Assembly (NCBI GenBank): GCA_023053545.1
Contig: JAKZAN010000049.1
Location: forward strand, 1-64,000
Origin: Lepidurus packardi
Lineage: Eukaryota; Arthropoda; Branchiopoda; Notostraca; Triopsidae
Length of the DNA stretch: 64,000 nucleotides
Direction of reading: 5' to 3'
The translations under genes and the position numbers were made by a program. The notes beneath the pieces were generated by a model. That model had not been told where the DNA came from and did no database searches. It worked only from the letters and a program-made list of their open reading frames with translations. This document shows, in pieces, positions 54,441-64,000 of this stretch (position 1 is its first letter; each line of letters begins with the position of its first letter).

Positions 54441-57027
54441 TTCTGGTTTCCGAACTGCCTCAATTATTTTGAGGCCTGATACTTACGCATTCTACACCAA
54501 AGGAAATTTTCGCACTTATTTTCGCATTTACGGAAATACAGTCCCCTTAAGCAAAATTCATGTATTTATAAAAATACATAAAATTTACACATAAAAACCA
54601 TGCTCGCAATCTTCACCTATCTGCGCCCCACTTTGAAACCGATAAAGCAAAAAGTCATGCTTAATGCCTACTGCAACAATTTGGCATGCACAACTACAAT
54701 CCACGGAATCTAAATTAGACTACAAGAACTAACCCAGAGAATCGGAAGACTAATAGACACTATAATATAACCATGTAGAGACAAAACTTACAGCAACTTA
54801 CCTTTAATGTTACTTTTCATCTTTTACGCACCATTGGCAATTCAACTTCACAAAATAGATAGTTACCCGCTACAGCTGAGATTTCTCTTTTTAAGCTCCT
54901 AATTTGGGCTTTGAGTTTTCCTTCTGCAACAAAACGGTATGTGTGTTGCAAACATTTTTTCACTGCTCCCGATGTTATTGGGTCCAGTTCCGGTGGGTCG
55001 TAGATGTCGTCTTCGATACTTTCACTTTCGGCTGGCAGACTATTTAATTAATTGAAACACGTTAAGTTCAGAAGTTATATACGAAACAGAAAATTTTTAC
55101 CTGTGAAAAAACTTTTCGACTATTTCGACCTCTCGCGGTGTCGGAGCACGAGCTGGATCTGACAAGTTTGCTACGAGATAAACACGGAATATTGCAAGAC
55201 ATAATTAACAAAACAGAATTGTACCATCTGCCTTTTGCCTCCAGGAGTCTCGCTCTGCACGCAACTGATCACCACTGAAGCCGTATCCTTGCAGCTCTTC
55301 TTCGAGGGAACAGATCTGTTTAGGAATCTGCAGGCACATCAACAAAATAACTATTCTTTTTCTGGCAGTAGCAGTATTTGCATAAAAAGCAGAAAAACAT
55401 AGCGAAAAAGAATAGATATAGTACTCAATCAATTACCTCTTCGTATCTTTCTGAAAGAGCTTCTGGCAGCGATTCCTCATTCTTGGTATTCCAGTACACC
55501 GCGTGTTGCGTCAGCATTTCATTTCGACCTAGGAAAATCAAAGCAGCTACAGAAAAACTCCAGTTACTTGAAACTTACCAGCTTTGTCCATACGCTTGGT
55601 CGTCTGGCCGATTCCTGAAGCATAGGCGTTTACGAGTTCTACGTGTTCACCCGTGCTTGTGCCGAGTCCCTCCTGGAAAGTTCCGCTCCAAACGAGCTAA
55701 ACATGATTATTCAGCAAAATTATATAGAAAATCTAGGTAGCTCACCTCGCAGTCTGCATTATGATTCTTGGCATGCCACACAGAAAGGAAACGAGTCACG
55801 TTTTTCTGCATATCGACAACGTCGCTAAGGGGGTGATCGTTACCCTGCTCCAATACGGCCCTAATGTCACTGGTCAGGCCCTCCAAAAATGGCCAAAATT
55901 GGCACATGACATCCATAGAAATAAACCGAACGTTAATTTCTCGGCAAAGTTCACGTAGTAGAAAGAGCGGATAAGAGTAAATTTCGCCTCTAAACATGTT
56001 GAGGCCGCCCAGAATGAACTCATGTCGGCATAATGCAATGTAAACCCCAGTCTCGTCTAGTTTAATGAACGACTGGCACTCAGCCCTAGCCGCTTTCCTT
56101 GCCTTGCAATTGTTTTTCTTCCCCTGAAATTGTAATAAAATAATTAGTTGCTATAACTAACGCCGTAAGCGTACAAACCTTTGACAAACGTTTCTGCCTC
56201 AAGTTATTTATTGCGGCATCAAAGCTTAAAACTTCCTCGTCAAGAAACAAAAACACGCCCTCTGAATAACAGCGGCGCAAGGATCTGAATATACATACAT
56301 ACTCGTGAATTACCTCGCTATGAGTGTACCATTCGATACCTGGATTTAAGTTTGAATCTATACACCTTCTTGTTGCCATCAACATGAACGACATGGCACA
56401 TTTTATGACACGCTGGCCAGTGCAAACGAAAACCTTTTCTCCCTGGTGAGCGATCACGGCCAGATTCCACCTCATCGACAAAACCGTTCAGTCCGGACAT
56501 GCATCGAACCCATTCTTCAAACGCGTCCTTAAATGCGGTTGGGGAGATGTTCATTACCTACAGAAAAGAGGTACAGTACAAGAGAAATAGAATAAGTCGT
56601 GATTGTTATGCATTCAACCAGTACAATACTTACACGTGCATCTAAGTCTTTTGAGAGACGTTGAAGGGAAGCAAGAAACGCTCTTACTGCGAGTCCAGGA
56701 CTTTCCATTCTGAAAAAGAAGAACGTGCGCAGTGTTTCGGTCGAGAATATATAGCACCCTTTAAAGTAAGAGTAGAAAAGAGTTTGGCAATCAGTCTTTA
56801 AAGGTCCCGTTTATACCTCCGTACATATTGGACGAACCAGCGAAATAGTTAGAAGAAACGAGATTTTCCCAATCGACTTTATGAATGAAAGTGCACGAAT
56901 GGCATTTCACGGCCGGAAGGAATACATCATGTCGACCTAATGGGAAATAAAAAAGAAATGCAAGTGATAGGACATTACTACTTCTCTGACAGAATACCTC
57001 GCATGGACACGAATTTGCAGGGGATAT

Positions 57028-57458
57028 TGTCACGGCTATATTTCGCATTGCTTGCTTTTTCTCACGCTTCGCTTTGCTTATTTAGTTAAGATCAGCGTAA
57101 CATCAGAGGATCCATCCGCCTGTGTACCGGATTACGCGTCCTGTACGGATACACCAGGCAGGATGGATCCCTGAGAGTGAGGATGATGTTTCCACTTAAC
57201 CAAGTCAGTTGGTTAGAGAGTAGAGGTACTAGTCGGTAGTCTGTTAGTGGGAGCGTAAGAGAGTAGTCTGTTAGAGAGAGTCGAAGGGTAGAGTCTTGAG
57301 TAGTGTTGTTATGTCCTAGTCCCCCTGTTCTCTGTACAAATAGTCCCTCTTAACTTTACCACTGTAATCTTCCCGAATACAGTTCTATAAATCCACCTTT
57401 CCCGAACATTACTCTAATTCCTGACGGATTTGATGCCCTGTCAGATTTAGACGTGACA
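57028..57458 (+). repeat. 5' LTR of the env element
   Basis: 431 bp, TGTCACG...CGTGACA (7-bp perfect terminal inverted repeat). Identical by eye to 62646-63076. Confidence 0.95.
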
Positions 57459-57460
57459 AT

Positions 57461-57476
57461 TGGTGCATCGACCGGG
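57461..57476 (+). other. Primer-binding site, tRNA-Gly-like
   Basis: TGGTGCATCGACCGGG, 2 bases after the LTR, complements the 3' end of arthropod tRNA-Gly(GCC) with one mismatch. Confidence 0.7.
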
Positions 57477-57546
57477 AAAGGTGGTTTGATTGGTAAAGTT
57501 AGGCTACGTGTTTTGTGTTAGAACCTAACTAGGACTTGGGGGTTTC

Positions 57547-58749
57547 ATGAGTGACACTGGGGCGATCCCGAAGACCGAGGGAACCGGTAAAGGCGTTCCT
57601 TGCCCGAATCGCCAGGGTACAGCCGGCCGTACCACCCCTTCACCGCGAAGATCCGTTGTGAGACTCGTAGACCTCCTTGCCGAGCCAAACAGCCCTACAT
57701 CAACCATGGCAAACCCCGGTGCGCCCGGTAGGTTGCGTAAGGCGGTGAGTGCCCCCCGATTTTCTGGGGCTCACGATGAGGACGCTATGCGGTTCCTCCA
57801 AAAATATGAGCAGGTGGCGATTCACAATGGATGGAATGAGAGAGATAAACTGGAGTGTTTGGCTACGAGCCTGGACGGTATGGCCGATACATGGTACGCC
57901 AACCGGTACCCCCTTGTTGGCCCACCCCCTACCTCCTGGAATGAACTAAAAGAGGAATTCCGAAAGTTTTTCGTCCCCCAAGGTCGAGTTTTCCGCAGCA
58001 ACGCCAAGTTGCAAATGCGAGTGCAGCGTTCGGAAGAGGGTGTCAACGGGTATTACCTGGACGTAGTCAACCTGTGCCGGGAGATTAATCCCGGCATGTC
58101 CGAATATGACAAACTCAATCACCTCTTCCGAGGCCTACGGCCTGGTCTAGTGGAGCCGTTGTCACGCTTAAACGTGCAAACCTGCGAAAAGTTTTTGGAA
58201 GAGGCGAACCTCCTGGAGTTCAGCCAGGAGAGAAGCCGGGTGTCGCAATCGTGGTGGACCAGCGTGATGAGAAACGAAGAGGCCAGTGCAAGGCAGGCCG
58301 CAATAGCCGGTGTGAACGTGTGGGGACAAGGACCCCCCACCCCTGTTGTGCCGGTTGAACCTCCAAGGCCGAGAAACGGTTCGTCATCGGAATCCAGTGC
58401 CATTGCGGAGGCTCTCTGCAAACTCGCCGGTGAATTCCAGCAGTTCCGCGAAAGTTTCGCGAAACCGCCAGGTAAGGTTGGCCGTCCTTATTCTCCAACT
58501 CGTCCCTATCCCCCCATCCCCGCACGCATGATGGGAAACCTGTCTGCTATCGCTGTCAGAGACCCGGGCACATTGCACGTTACTGTGTCAACCCTGAGTC
58601 CAGGGAGCGTGGTCCAGACCACCGGGAAACAGGGAAGGGAAGGGGAAATAATGACTTCGAAGGCAGAGATAAGGGTGGCAAGTTAAAATCGGATAGACCA
58701 CCAGGACGACGCTCGGATAGCGATCGTGAAGATTCTGGTTCGGAAAACT
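57547..58749 (+). pseudogene. gag: gag of the env element, frameshifted
   Basis: The first frame (57547-58686) has the capsid region with APRFSGAHDEDAMRFLQKYE, ADTWYANRYPL and FVPQGRVFRSNAKLQMRVQ, as in gypsy gag. The CCHC knuckle (CYRCQRPGHIARYC, about 58547-58588) is in a different frame, which ends at 58749. A one-base indel therefore lies just upstream, in a C-rich stretch around 58500-58530. Without the knuckle, RNA packaging by this product would be impaired. Two other in-frame ATGs precede the conserved region, so the true start is open. Confidence 0.82.
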
Positions 58750-58807
58750 AGGAGGGGCGGCTCCGGGGGGTGGAGTCGCCCAGGCCATTGAGATCCCCCT
58801 CTTATGT

Positions 58808-60392
58808 GTGTTCTGTCCAACGGTAGTAGGGGCGATAGACACAGAAATTGGGTCCTCGCCGCAGGGGCGGGACCGAATAGGAGTGTCCACTAGCCCCACT
58901 AGCCGGTTTGCCTTGTTGAAAAGAGAAATGGGTACTTGGGAGCGTCACGAAGAGCCAACTAGTCCCGCTAGGGTAGAATCAGACCATTCGGATGTACCAT
59001 CCATCGCTGCGTTCAGTAATGCGATCAGAGTGACATCCATGCTTGAACCAGTTCGCGTGGGTGTGACCATGGCGCCCCTGGATGCGTTAGATCCTCTCGA
59101 GAATTTTCAAACTCGCCAAAATACGACGCGAATGGAGGATTTTGGCGGGGATTTAATTAGCTTTGATAAGGAGTCAGAGAAAGATTTGATTAGCTTTGAC
59201 GAAGAGGAGGAAGTCGATTTAATAAGCTTGGAGGATCCGTCTACGTCAAGGGAGTCCAACCCTACGCCTACAGATAGTGAGGTAGCAATTCTAGCCTCAA
59301 ACCCCAAGGCAGATGACATCACTGAGCGCGCTGAGAGGCTTCCCCAGAGGGGGAAGAGTAAACAGAAACTCTGCAGAAGAATAGGTGAGCCCCGAGTCCC
59401 TCGGGATGGCGCACAGTACCGACCGTCAGGTCATCTCGCCGACGAGAAAATGACGGAGGCCGTGCAGATCTCCACCACGATTACGGAGGGTTGGGCGTGG
59501 TCGTGCCGTCGAGGTGGAGGTGAGACTCCAAAGGTGAAGCCTGGGATTGAAAGGTCCTCGGCTCCGCCGAGGCCGAAGGAGCCAGATAAAGGGGGAGAGC
59601 TTTCTGAATTTTTAGTACAATCTTCCACAGCTGAAAAAAGAGAGTCACCGGAAACCCCTTATTGTCCCCATGAGCAAACAGACGAGAAAATAGAACAGGA
59701 TGCGGTCCTCTTCCCGGATTTAAAGATCCACGAAAACGAAGATACGAGAGTAGAGAAGATAGTTTCCTTAAGGGAGTATAGGATTCCCCCGCGATCGGGA
59801 ATACCCATTAATGTCCACCTTGTGAACCAGGGTTCAGACAAATGGGGCGAATGTAAACTAACACCGCCGTCTGAAGACGAAGCTCAGGATTTCCTGGTAG
59901 AACCCGAGAAGCGATTATTAATCGAAAAAGGGATCAGCTTAGGTCGAAGCATAACTACCTTTCAGGGTGGGTACGGTCTGGTAATGCTAGTAAACTTTGG
60001 TCCGGAGGCCCAATGGGTGGCTGCGGGGACAGTTTTAGGCAGTGTCGAAGACCAGGTACCCCACGTAGTGGAAGCAGAGGAAGGAGTAGTTACTGACGAG
60101 ACCCTGGATGGCTGTATCTCTGATCGATTAGACGATGATCAAAGGCAAGCGCTTAGAAAGGTGCTAAGTAAGCATCGCGTGTGCTTTGCAAGGGGTTCAG
60201 AGGATTTAGGTGCGTCCAACGTGGTAGAACACGGAATAGATACGGGTAACGCAAATCCCGTTTCGCAGGTTCCCTACCGGAGCGCCTACAGGGAAAAAGA
60301 GCTGATTAGGCAGCAGGTGGAAGAAATGATAGAGGCAGGGGTGGTAGAACCATCAAACAGTCCATGGTCCTCCCCCGTTGTGTTGGTCAACA
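58808..60392 (+). pseudogene. pol: pol remnant (linker and RT start)
   Basis: An acidic, low-complexity first half (repeated DLISFD) is followed by the conserved protease-RT linker: NFGPEAQWVAAGTVLG, VVEHGIDTGNANPVSQVPY and [14 protein letters not shown] similarity stops right there, where related pol continues with the KKDG-type segment, so the RT palm with YxDD, RNase H and integrase are deleted. No convincing protease active site precedes it. The frame continues without stop into the env region. Confidence 0.8.
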
Positions 60393-60484
60393 GTCAGTTA
60401 CACAGTCAGTGTCAGTTATACGATGTCGTTTTCTCCCCAGTTTCTTGCCAGTCACTTTCTAACGCAAATTTTCAACACACAGGT

Positions 60485-62510
60485 ATGCGCGTGATCTGGT
60501 GGATGGTGCTATTCGTGTTGCCCCTCTGCGGGGGCGTTCTAGGCGCAGTGCAGGACGGAGGAGTGCACGAGGGCGTCTACTTTGTAGATGAGGGCCAGGT
60601 CATCTTCGCGGGAGCGAGGTGGGTCATGGTCACCGATGTAGATCCAAACCCGCTGAACCAGCTGCTGGTGAAAACTGGCGAGGCCCTATGGATCGAGAGA
60701 CGTTCTGCAGACCAATTCACCCATAACCAGGGGGTTATGCACGACTTGCACACCCGAGTCCAGAGGGATATAGAAAGTTACCGCAAGCACCTGACTGAAC
60801 TCCAACTCCGGTCAGTAGCGCTAGAGCGGTTGACCAGTAATCCGGCTACGGGACGTAACAAGAGAGGCCTTATAGATGCCGGGGGCGAGGCGCTGAAATG
60901 GCTTTTCGGGACAGCCTCGCATGGGGACCTCGAGGTCATTAACCGCCGGCTAACCGAAATAAATAAAAAGGAAGACCTTGTGAGCCACCTAGTGACCGAC
61001 CAGGCAACCCTAATTAACAGCACTTTTTGGAGAACCCAAAAGAACTTCCGAGATCCTGCAGAAGCTTAGCCAAGGTTACCAAGGACTGGAGGCGGGACTC
61101 GGGCTTTCCCAGGAAGAAGTGAGAGCTCAGTTTAGGGATAATCACGAAGCATGGCTCTTCGACATTCACATCGACATATGGGAAAGGGCCATACAGGGGG
61201 CCCTTGCGTGGGCCGAGTCGTATCTGAACGCATTAAGCGATGGCATGGTGGCCGCCGCAGCGGGGGTGCTGTCCCCCTTATTAGTCCCCCCTACTGACTT
61301 TGCCGAGATTTTAGTAAAAATTAACGCCGCCGTGCCAAAGGGGTGGGTGGGGATCGCGGTGGGAGACCTGGGTGGTCTCTGGGCGATCTACCAACGGTGT
61401 CGCGTCCACTCCGCTGCCTACCAAGGGAAGTTACGATTATTTATCGAGGTCCCCTTGTATGAATCGCAGTACCACCTTAAATTATTCCGCGTTCTGCATG
61501 TACCCGTCCCAATACCTGATAGCAGTTTCGTGAGCGAAATCTTAGACCTACCCGAGTACTTGGCCGTTTCCGGGGATAGAGAGATGTACGTGGAACTAAG
61601 TCAGGTCGAAGTCGACTCGTGCAAGGCCTACGAGATCAAGGTATGCCCCCTAGTCCGGGAGTTCAGACGAACAGCTACGGGACCTTCCTGTATGGCCGCC
61701 CTAATGAAAGACGAGGCTAACCAGACGGAGCGGTTTTGCCGAAAAGAGGTTAGGAAGGCGGATGCTTCATCCTTGGTCCGGGTGGGGCCCCGTAAATGGT
61801 TGTACTCAACCGGTAAGGTCATTGGAGTGACAATTGCTTGCCACCCAAACCTAAAAGGGAATGGGGAAGGGAAGACCAACACTATAAAAATTCAGGGGAT
61901 GGGAATTCTCGAAGTCCCTGTTGCATGTGTGGCCATCAGCCCGGAGTGGATTTTGGCCGCCTCCTTGGACTCTTTCGGGCAGTCAAACCTCACTTCACGC
62001 ATGCCTGCTTGGTCCCTTTCCGCTTTGTCCATTAACCTGACCCAACAACATCTGCCCACGGCCAACCTTACCTGGTTGGATCCAAAAATAGCCGACCACA
62101 TCAAGACGCTAGAGAGGGAGAGTGGTGACATAGCCGCCAGTTGGAGAACGACTTGGGACGCGTTCCAGAAGGCCGCCGAGCAGCGCAAAAACATCTTCAA
62201 GGGGACCCCCGATGAGTGGGATCACATCAACTATCCCACAATCACCATCTCGGGATCGTTCACAGCCATAGTGTTGGTAATCGGCGCCCTCCTGAGCTGG
62301 TTCCTGTGGCGGGCCACCACCGGGCGTGACCACGCCCTCCAGGTACGCGTCGAGCACCTGGAGTCCGCATTACGCCTCCAGTGGCCCGCCGCGTTTGAAC
62401 GACCAAGTTACAATCTGGATACGCTCTTACGACGTGTTCATGTGCTCGAAGCGAAGGCGCGGGCCCATGGAGGCGCTTTCCCTGTAGCCCTAGAAGAGGC
62501 TAGTGTTTAA
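60485..62510 (+). pseudogene. env: env (F-type fusion glycoprotein), frameshifted
   Basis: An envelope protein of the baculovirus-F/errantivirus type that would mediate membrane fusion. The ATG at 60485 opens a hydrophobic signal peptide. A furin-like RNKR site with hydrophobic fusion-peptide-like residues lies at about 60855-60920. The first frame ends at 61069. The rest of the ectodomain continues in a second frame (61119-62510), ending in a transmembrane segment at about 62239-62305 and a cytoplasmic tail. The shift lies near a T5 run at 61023-61027, so one base was probably gained or lost and the copy cannot make full-length Env. A pyrimidine tract and CACAG acceptor-like site just before the ATG fit a spliced env mRNA. 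Confidence 0.82.
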
Positions 62511-62645
62511 GAAATGCGTGTCGTTATTAGTGACCATGTGCTTGCAATCTTGCCTTTAATTTCGCCTGGCATTGCCTCTAGATAGCGCTATCGACGCGTG
62601 GTCCGCTTGTTTCGACCGGGACGTTCGAAAGCAGGCCGGGGGTAA

Positions 62646-63076
62646 TGTCACGGCTATATTTCGCATTGCTTGCTTTTTCTCACGCTTCGCTTTGCTTATT
62701 TAGTTAAGATCAGCGTAACATCAGAGGATCCATCCGCCTGTGTACCGGATTACGCGTCCTGTACGGATACACCAGGCAGGATGGATCCCTGAGAGTGAGG
62801 ATGATGTTTCCACTTAACCAAGTCAGTTGGTTAGAGAGTAGAGGTACTAGTCGGTAGTCTGTTAGTGGGAGCGTAAGAGAGTAGTCTGTTAGAGAGAGTC
62901 GAAGGGTAGAGTCTTGAGTAGTGTTGTTATGTCCTAGTCCCCCTGTTCTCTGTACAAATAGTCCCTCTTAACTTTACCACTGTAATCTTCCCGAATACAG
63001 TTCTATAAATCCACCTTTCCCGAACATTACTCTAATTCCTGACGGATTTGATGCCCTGTCAGATTTAGACGTGACA
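62646..63076 (+). repeat. 3' LTR of the env element
   Basis: Identical to the 5' LTR. Preceded by GGCCGGGGGTAA, the likely but imperfect polypurine primer site. Confidence 0.95.
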
Positions 63077-64000
63077 ATATCAATAATGCACTCGACTTCT
63101 CCAGAGCCGCACTTTTTACAATTGCTTTCAAGACTTGCCGGGATTGCACGATCTAAAGCAGATGAAAGAGTTCAATGTTTTTTCCTGATCGATTTATTAA
63201 GAAGATATACCATCGTTGCCCAGAGAGTATGATCCACCCTGCTGTAAAACTAAAGTCTGACAAGGTTTAAGGGTCGTCTTAAAACCAACAGCCCAAGTAT
63301 AACGAAGGTGCGTAGCTAAGAATTTGTGTTTTAATGTGTCACATGTGACGCACAAAGCCCCACAGCCGTCTTCGCACCTGCAATGCTTCACAAATTAAAT
63401 AATAGAAGCACTTAAAAAGTACCTAATAATCGCCGGATTTGGGTTGCATTTAACACAATTCTTATTAGTGAAAGGAGAAGATTCTTCCTTGAAAAAAGCA
63501 GTGAATATTTCCGGCCTTCTTGCTTCCCACCCTGAACATCTCTTTTCTCTCCTTTCAGTCCAAGTCCGAGAAGGAGGTGGATTTGGTTGTCCTTCAGTGA
63601 ACGTATTTTCATCCAAAAGTTTCCTGAGCCTCACTGGCTCAACGCGATTACCTACAATAATAAAACATTTAACCAACGAGAATAAATATTCTAACTTAGC
63701 TTCCTTACACGCTTGGGCCTGGGGAATTTCTGGAGCTTCGGACACGAAAGGTTCAGAGGTCGACGCACCATCGTTAAGATTAAGAGTTTTCGCTATACCA
63801 GTGGTCTTAGTTTTGGAAATACGCGATGGTCGGTTTGAGGATTGCAATGTTCCGGCTCTTGTGTGTATATACAGTTTACCAGGACTTTTTCCGCCATTTT
63901 TTCTACTCTTTGCTTTTTCAGCTTCCTTTTTTCTTTTCTGTACAGCTTCATAACGTTCTTTCAACATTTCACCGATCGCCGAAGCCAACTTCTGCTCGGT

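Larger units (their letters stand above)
57028..63076 (+). mobile_element. Env-bearing Ty3/gypsy element with deleted pol
   Basis: 6049 bp between identical 431-bp LTRs, with a 4-bp duplication ATAT (57024-57027 and 63077-63080). It contains gag, the protease-RT linker and env, but RT, RNase H and integrase are gone. Gag-pol-env content and an F-type Env place it among retrovirus-like (errantivirus-type) gypsy elements of invertebrates. It lies inside an exon of the KDZ transposase. Confidence 0.93.
49742..64000. mobile_element. KDZ transposon, two convergent genes
   Basis: The left terminal repeat starts about 49742 (AATTTGCGTTTTAGGCCCCT). The right one is just outside the window: alignment with the sister copy puts it near 64112. 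Without the 6049-bp LTR insert the element is about 8.3 kb. The terminal repeats of about 130-145 bp reach into the first codons of both genes, each starting MNKRNI. The left gene (plus) and the transposase (minus) meet tail to tail at 51875/51882. The KDZ assignment rests on the transposase blocks. Confidence 0.85.
51882..64000 (-). pseudogene. KDZ transposase gene, split by an LTR element
   Basis: Multi-exon gene, 5' end just outside the window. Probable exons, 5' to 3': from 64000 to about 63425; 63385-63208 (HCRCEDGCGALCVTC); 63152-63077 continued at 57027-56998, one exon cut by the insertion; 56936-56817 (GRHDVFLPAVKCHSC); 56709-56634; 56557-56340 (HWPACHKMCHVVHVDGNKK); 56284-56179; 56122-55746 (CQSFIKLDETGVYIALCRHE, FISMDVMCQFWPF, SVWHAKNHNADC); 55696-55579 (TGEHVELVNAYASGIGQTTK); 55529-55437 (LTQHAVYWNTKNEE); 55327-55225; 55158-55101; 55039 to about 54867; 52529-52361; and 52303 to 51882. 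HVDGN, the RHE block, DVMCQFWP and GEHVELVN are KDZ catalytic-core hallmarks. The catalytic exons look intact; the gene is disabled by the insert. Confidence 0.82.

Noticed and set aside
54817..54819. TGA at this point as the true end of the KDZ transposase
   Set aside because: A donor-like site lies upstream near 54866 and the exons at 52529-51882 carry the C-terminal helical blocks expected of KDZ proteins (for example EERIIIEREMEDVVSYY); splicing past this stop is more likely, though not proven.

Overview
This window is eukaryotic and almost entirely made of mobile DNA. There is no operon structure, GT/AG introns are visible, and the elements are those of an animal genome: Ty3/gypsy (one with an env gene), BEL/Pao, a LINE with RNase H, Tc1/mariner, hAT, PIF/Harbinger, a Mutator-like element with a YqaJ nuclease, and KDZ. 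Together with primer-binding sites that fit metazoan tRNAs and a kinesin-14 (ncd/KIFC1-type) gene fragment, this points to a metazoan, most likely an arthropod (possibly a chelicerate; weakly supported). No intact single-copy host gene was seen.

Layout. 1-3678: a minus-strand Ty3/gypsy element running off the left edge, with gag, open pol, PBS and probable 5' LTR. 3679-5034: AT-rich DNA with one ~285 bp direct duplication. 5035-23597: a macrosatellite of five complete ~3.2 kb units plus a partial sixth. Each complete unit joins a 24-bp minisatellite module, a dead LINE 3' end and a fragment of a kinesin-14 gene. 23598-28929: a graveyard with a Tc1 element inside a BEL/Pao pol end, a LINE ORF1-like piece, a gypsy pol piece and a hAT 5' half. 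28930-30430: a 5' fragment of a KDZ transposon. 31169-35693: a complete, apparently young gypsy element with identical 146-bp LTRs. 36139-38930: a Mutator-like transposase gene plus a YqaJ nuclease gene. About 40100-42211: BEL/Pao LTR and gag, interrupted. 42213-49741: a nest bounded by a 40-bp inverted repeat, holding a Harbinger element (43664-49700) that itself holds a hAT element (46993-49650). 49742 to beyond 64000: a large KDZ transposon with two convergent multi-exon genes, a 12-exon accessory gene on the plus strand and the transposase on the minus strand. The transposase is split by a 6049-bp env-bearing LTR element (57028-63076).

Several insertions can be proven from the window itself. 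Target-site duplications are visible for the Tc1 (TA), hAT (CCCTAAAC), Harbinger (TCA), gypsy (CTTAC) and env element (ATAT). For the env element the uninterrupted pre-insertion sequence survives in the KDZ fragment at 29395-29398. Two gypsy elements carry canonical -1 frameshift heptamers exactly where gag and pol change frame.

The elements are genomic parasites and do not form a pathway. The internally cooperating units are the two-gene KDZ element, Harbinger transposase plus its Myb-like partner, the Mutator-like transposase plus nuclease, and the gag/pol/env sets. All exon borders, family names and tRNA assignments come from reading the sequence without database searches.
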